Source of the DNA: UBA685 sp049890115
Lineage (GTDB): Bacteria; Pseudomonadota; Alphaproteobacteria; Puniceispirillales; Puniceispirillaceae
Assembly (NCBI GenBank): GCA_049890115.1
Contig: JBMHCC010000002.1
Span: forward strand, 89,111-153,110
Reading direction: 5' to 3'
DNA length: 64,000 nucleotides
Positions 62,263-64,000 of this stretch are shown here, in pieces. The translations under genes and the position numbers were made by a program. Numbering within the stretch: position 1 is the stretch's first letter; each line of letters opens with the position of its first letter. The notes under the pieces were generated by a model. That model did no database searches. It saw only the letters and a program-made list of their open reading frames with translations, and was not told the DNA's origin.

Positions 62263-63813
62263 ATGCCCAACCGAATAACATTAGGTGATTTATTTCATCA
62301 ATGTGCGCAAAAATTTGGTGACAGGCTAGCTGTTACAATGGCGCCTTCTGGAGAGCGCATCACCTATCAAGAGCTAGAGACAAAAATCAATCAATTTGGC
62401 CATGGTTTTGCAGCGCAATTTGTCACTGATAATAATTATGTCGGCATTATGCTTGAAAATAGCATTGCTTATCTGACAGCATCTTATGCGCTAAAAAAAT
62501 TAAATATGATTGAGGTTGCCATTAACCGTGCATTTAAAGGGCCGTCCTTAGCACGCATGATCAATCTGACAGAATGCCAGCATCTGATAACATCAAAGGC
62601 ACATTTTGCCTCGCTGGCAGCGATCGCTGATAGTCTGAAAAGCCTGAAAACAATCATTGTCACAGATGATGTTGCAGCAGCACAGGCGCAATTTCCACAA
62701 TGGGAAATCATCGCCTTTGATAGTATTTTTATTGATGATGCCAGCCATATTCAAAGCCCTGCCAAAGATACTGACCCAGCTGTGATTATGTTTACATCTG
62801 GTACAACAGGCATCTCAAAAGGCTGTGTGCTGTCACATCGCTATGCCGTTAGGACTGCGGAAAATATGATAGAGCCTTATCGTATCACCGCAGATGATAT
62901 TAATTATACGCCCTATCCTTTGTCGCATATTGGCCCCGCTTTTTATGATATCCTGCCAAGCTGGATGACTGGCGGGTCTGTGATTTTGCGTGATGGTTTT
63001 AGTCTGTCCAATTTCTGGCCTGAAATAGCGCGATTTGGGGCGACTTGGTTTATGTGCCTTGGGTCTGTGCAACAATTATTATTTAATGCACCGCCTAGTG
63101 ATGCTGACCGCAATCACAAAGTCACACGCTGTTGGTCTACGCCTGCACCAATTCCTAAGGCTGATTTTGATAAACGCTTTGGCCTTCATCTAATACCAGG
63201 CGGCGGCTATGGGTCAACAGATGCTGGCTGGGTCGTGGTGCCGCAATGGGATCATCCAGGTGGCAAGGTGCTGCCTCATTTTGAAGTGGCTATCTTTGAT
63301 GAAAATGATGACCCCGTGCCAGCTGGTACTGTTGGTGAGATGGTGATACGGCCAAGGGAAGCTGGTGTAATGTCAGATGGCTATTTTGGCAGAGATGACA
63401 AAACCAATGAGACAAGACGTAATTTATGGTTTCATACAGGTGATTTAGGCTGGCTTGATGATGAGGGGCTGTTTTATTTTCGCTGCCGGATAGCAGAGCG
63501 GATTAGAGTGCGCGGTGAAATGGTCTCTGGTTTTGAGGTTGAAGAAGGCGCATTATCGCATCAGGCAATACAAGATGCCGCTGCGATTGGTGTGCCATCA
63601 CCCTTTGGTGAAGAAGATGTATTTTTATTTGTGACGCTGAAAGCTGGCAAAGCGATATCTGACGATGATATCATCAGCTATTGCAAAGATGTTATGGCGA
63701 AATTCATGGTGCCAAAATATGTCACCATCCTAGATGAGATGCCAATGACGCCAACAGGAAAAGCTGAAAAAGGCAAGCTGAAAGAGCTAGCATTACAGAC
63801 CATTAATGTCTGA
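62263..63813 (+). CDS. AMP-dependent acyl-CoA ligase (carnitine-CoA ligase-like)
   Basis: ANL-superfamily enzyme that activates a carboxylic acid with ATP and CoA. The P-loop is VIMFTSGTTGISKGCVLSHR, the A5-type motif GGGYGSTDAGWV, the hinge region LWFHTGDLGWLDDEGLFYFR, and the catalytic Lys lies in TPTGKAEKGKLKEL. 516 residues. The overall layout resembles CaiC/long-chain ligases acting on small or carnitine-like acids. There is no operon partner in the window; it points towards tRNA-Leu. It is divergent from the DenD-like gene across a 227-bp AT-rich gap in which I see no clear elements. Confidence 0.9.
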   Translation: MPNRITLGDLFHQCAQKFGDRLAVTMAPSGERITYQELETKINQFGHGFAAQFVTDNNYVGIMLENSIAYLTASYALKKLNMIEVAINRAFKGPSLARMINLTECQHLITSKAHFASLAAIADSLKSLKTIIVTDDVAAAQAQFPQWEIIAFDSIFIDDASHIQSPAKDTDPAVIMFTSGTTGISKGCVLSHRYAVRTAENMIEPYRITADDINYTPYPLSHIGPAFYDILPSWMTGGSVILRDGFSLSNFWPEIARFGATWFMCLGSVQQLLFNAPPSDADRNHKVTRCWSTPAPIPKADFDKRFGLHLIPGGGYGSTDAGWVVVPQWDHPGGKVLPHFEVAIFDENDDPVPAGTVGEMVIRPREAGVMSDGYFGRDDKTNETRRNLWFHTGDLGWLDDEGLFYFRCRIAERIRVRGEMVSGFEVEEGALSHQAIQDAAAIGVPSPFGEEDVFLFVTLKAGKAISDDDIISYCKDVMAKFMVPKYVTILDEMPMTPTGKAEKGKLKELALQTINV

Positions 63814-63861
63814 TTGATATAAAGCAATCTGGCGCTGTCTTGCGGGTTTTTGTGTGAAGAA

Positions 63862-63949
<88 letters not shown>

Positions 63950-64000
63950 AGGTAAGTCGGAAGCCACACCATAGTCAAGATGACGCTGGTGTCAATATGT

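Overview
The window looks like chromosome from a marine alphaproteobacterium, probably of the SAR116 (Puniceispirillum-like) kind. That placement is an inference. It rests on gene order (zinc finger-polA, chvI-chvG-rapZ-ahcY-tsaE-addB-addA-trxA, aroA-cmk-rpsA-ihfB-lapA-trpFBA-accD-folC, rnd-lptC-lptA-lptB), which is typical of Alphaproteobacteria, on moderate GC (by eye mid-40s percent), short intergenic gaps, and accessory genes common in marine heterotrophs. There is no rRNA, no CRISPR array and no recognisable transposase.

Layout. 1-3.5 kb: end of a membrane protein, an SPFH/NfeD pair, a small MGMT-like protein, an aquaporin and a secreted protein. 3.6-7.1 kb: an AT-rich accessory module next to tRNA-Arg(CCG). 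It is a translationally coupled three-gene operon: a membrane-anchored PIN-like protein, a previously unmarked 49-codon ORF and a PD-(D/E)XK nuclease. This is the best candidate for an undescribed system, possibly defence. 7.1-8.1 kb: a 15-bp minisatellite and a membrane protein. 8.3-23.6 kb: housekeeping genes on the plus strand (polA, ChvI/ChvG two-component system, rapZ, ahcY, tsaE, AddAB recombination nuclease, thioredoxin). 23.6-33.5 kb: a long minus-strand run (aroA, cmk, rpsA, ihfB, lapA, trpFBA, accD, folC). 33.7-38.8 kb: TIGR02300 protein, tRNA-Ala(GGC), the LPS-export genes lptC-lptA-lptB, RNase D, a nitroreductase and a family 25 glycosyltransferase.

38.8-63.8 kb is accessory metabolism. 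It holds one of two paralogous acidic secreted proteins beside a FecR-domain gene whose signal peptide is cut off from its only ATG by an in-frame TAA. Then come an HIT/BaiN group, an operon of YCII protein, sulfatase-family hydrolase and a self-sufficient reductive dehalogenase fused to its reductase, a LysR regulator, glnK-amtB, an Ldh/SDR/aminotransferase/2-hydroxyacid-dehydrogenase block, an Irr-like Fur protein followed by katG with a palindromic operator, the second acidic paralogue, a GMC oxidoreductase, a DenD-like epimerase, an acyl-CoA ligase and tRNA-Leu(CAG).

Missing genes are informative. The hprK, manX and ptsH genes usually found between chvG and ahcY are absent, and so are the rpoN-hpf-ptsN genes usually found after lptB. 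This suggests loss of the nitrogen-type PTS while rapZ and chvIG were kept. All functional statements come from reading motifs by eye; no database search was run.
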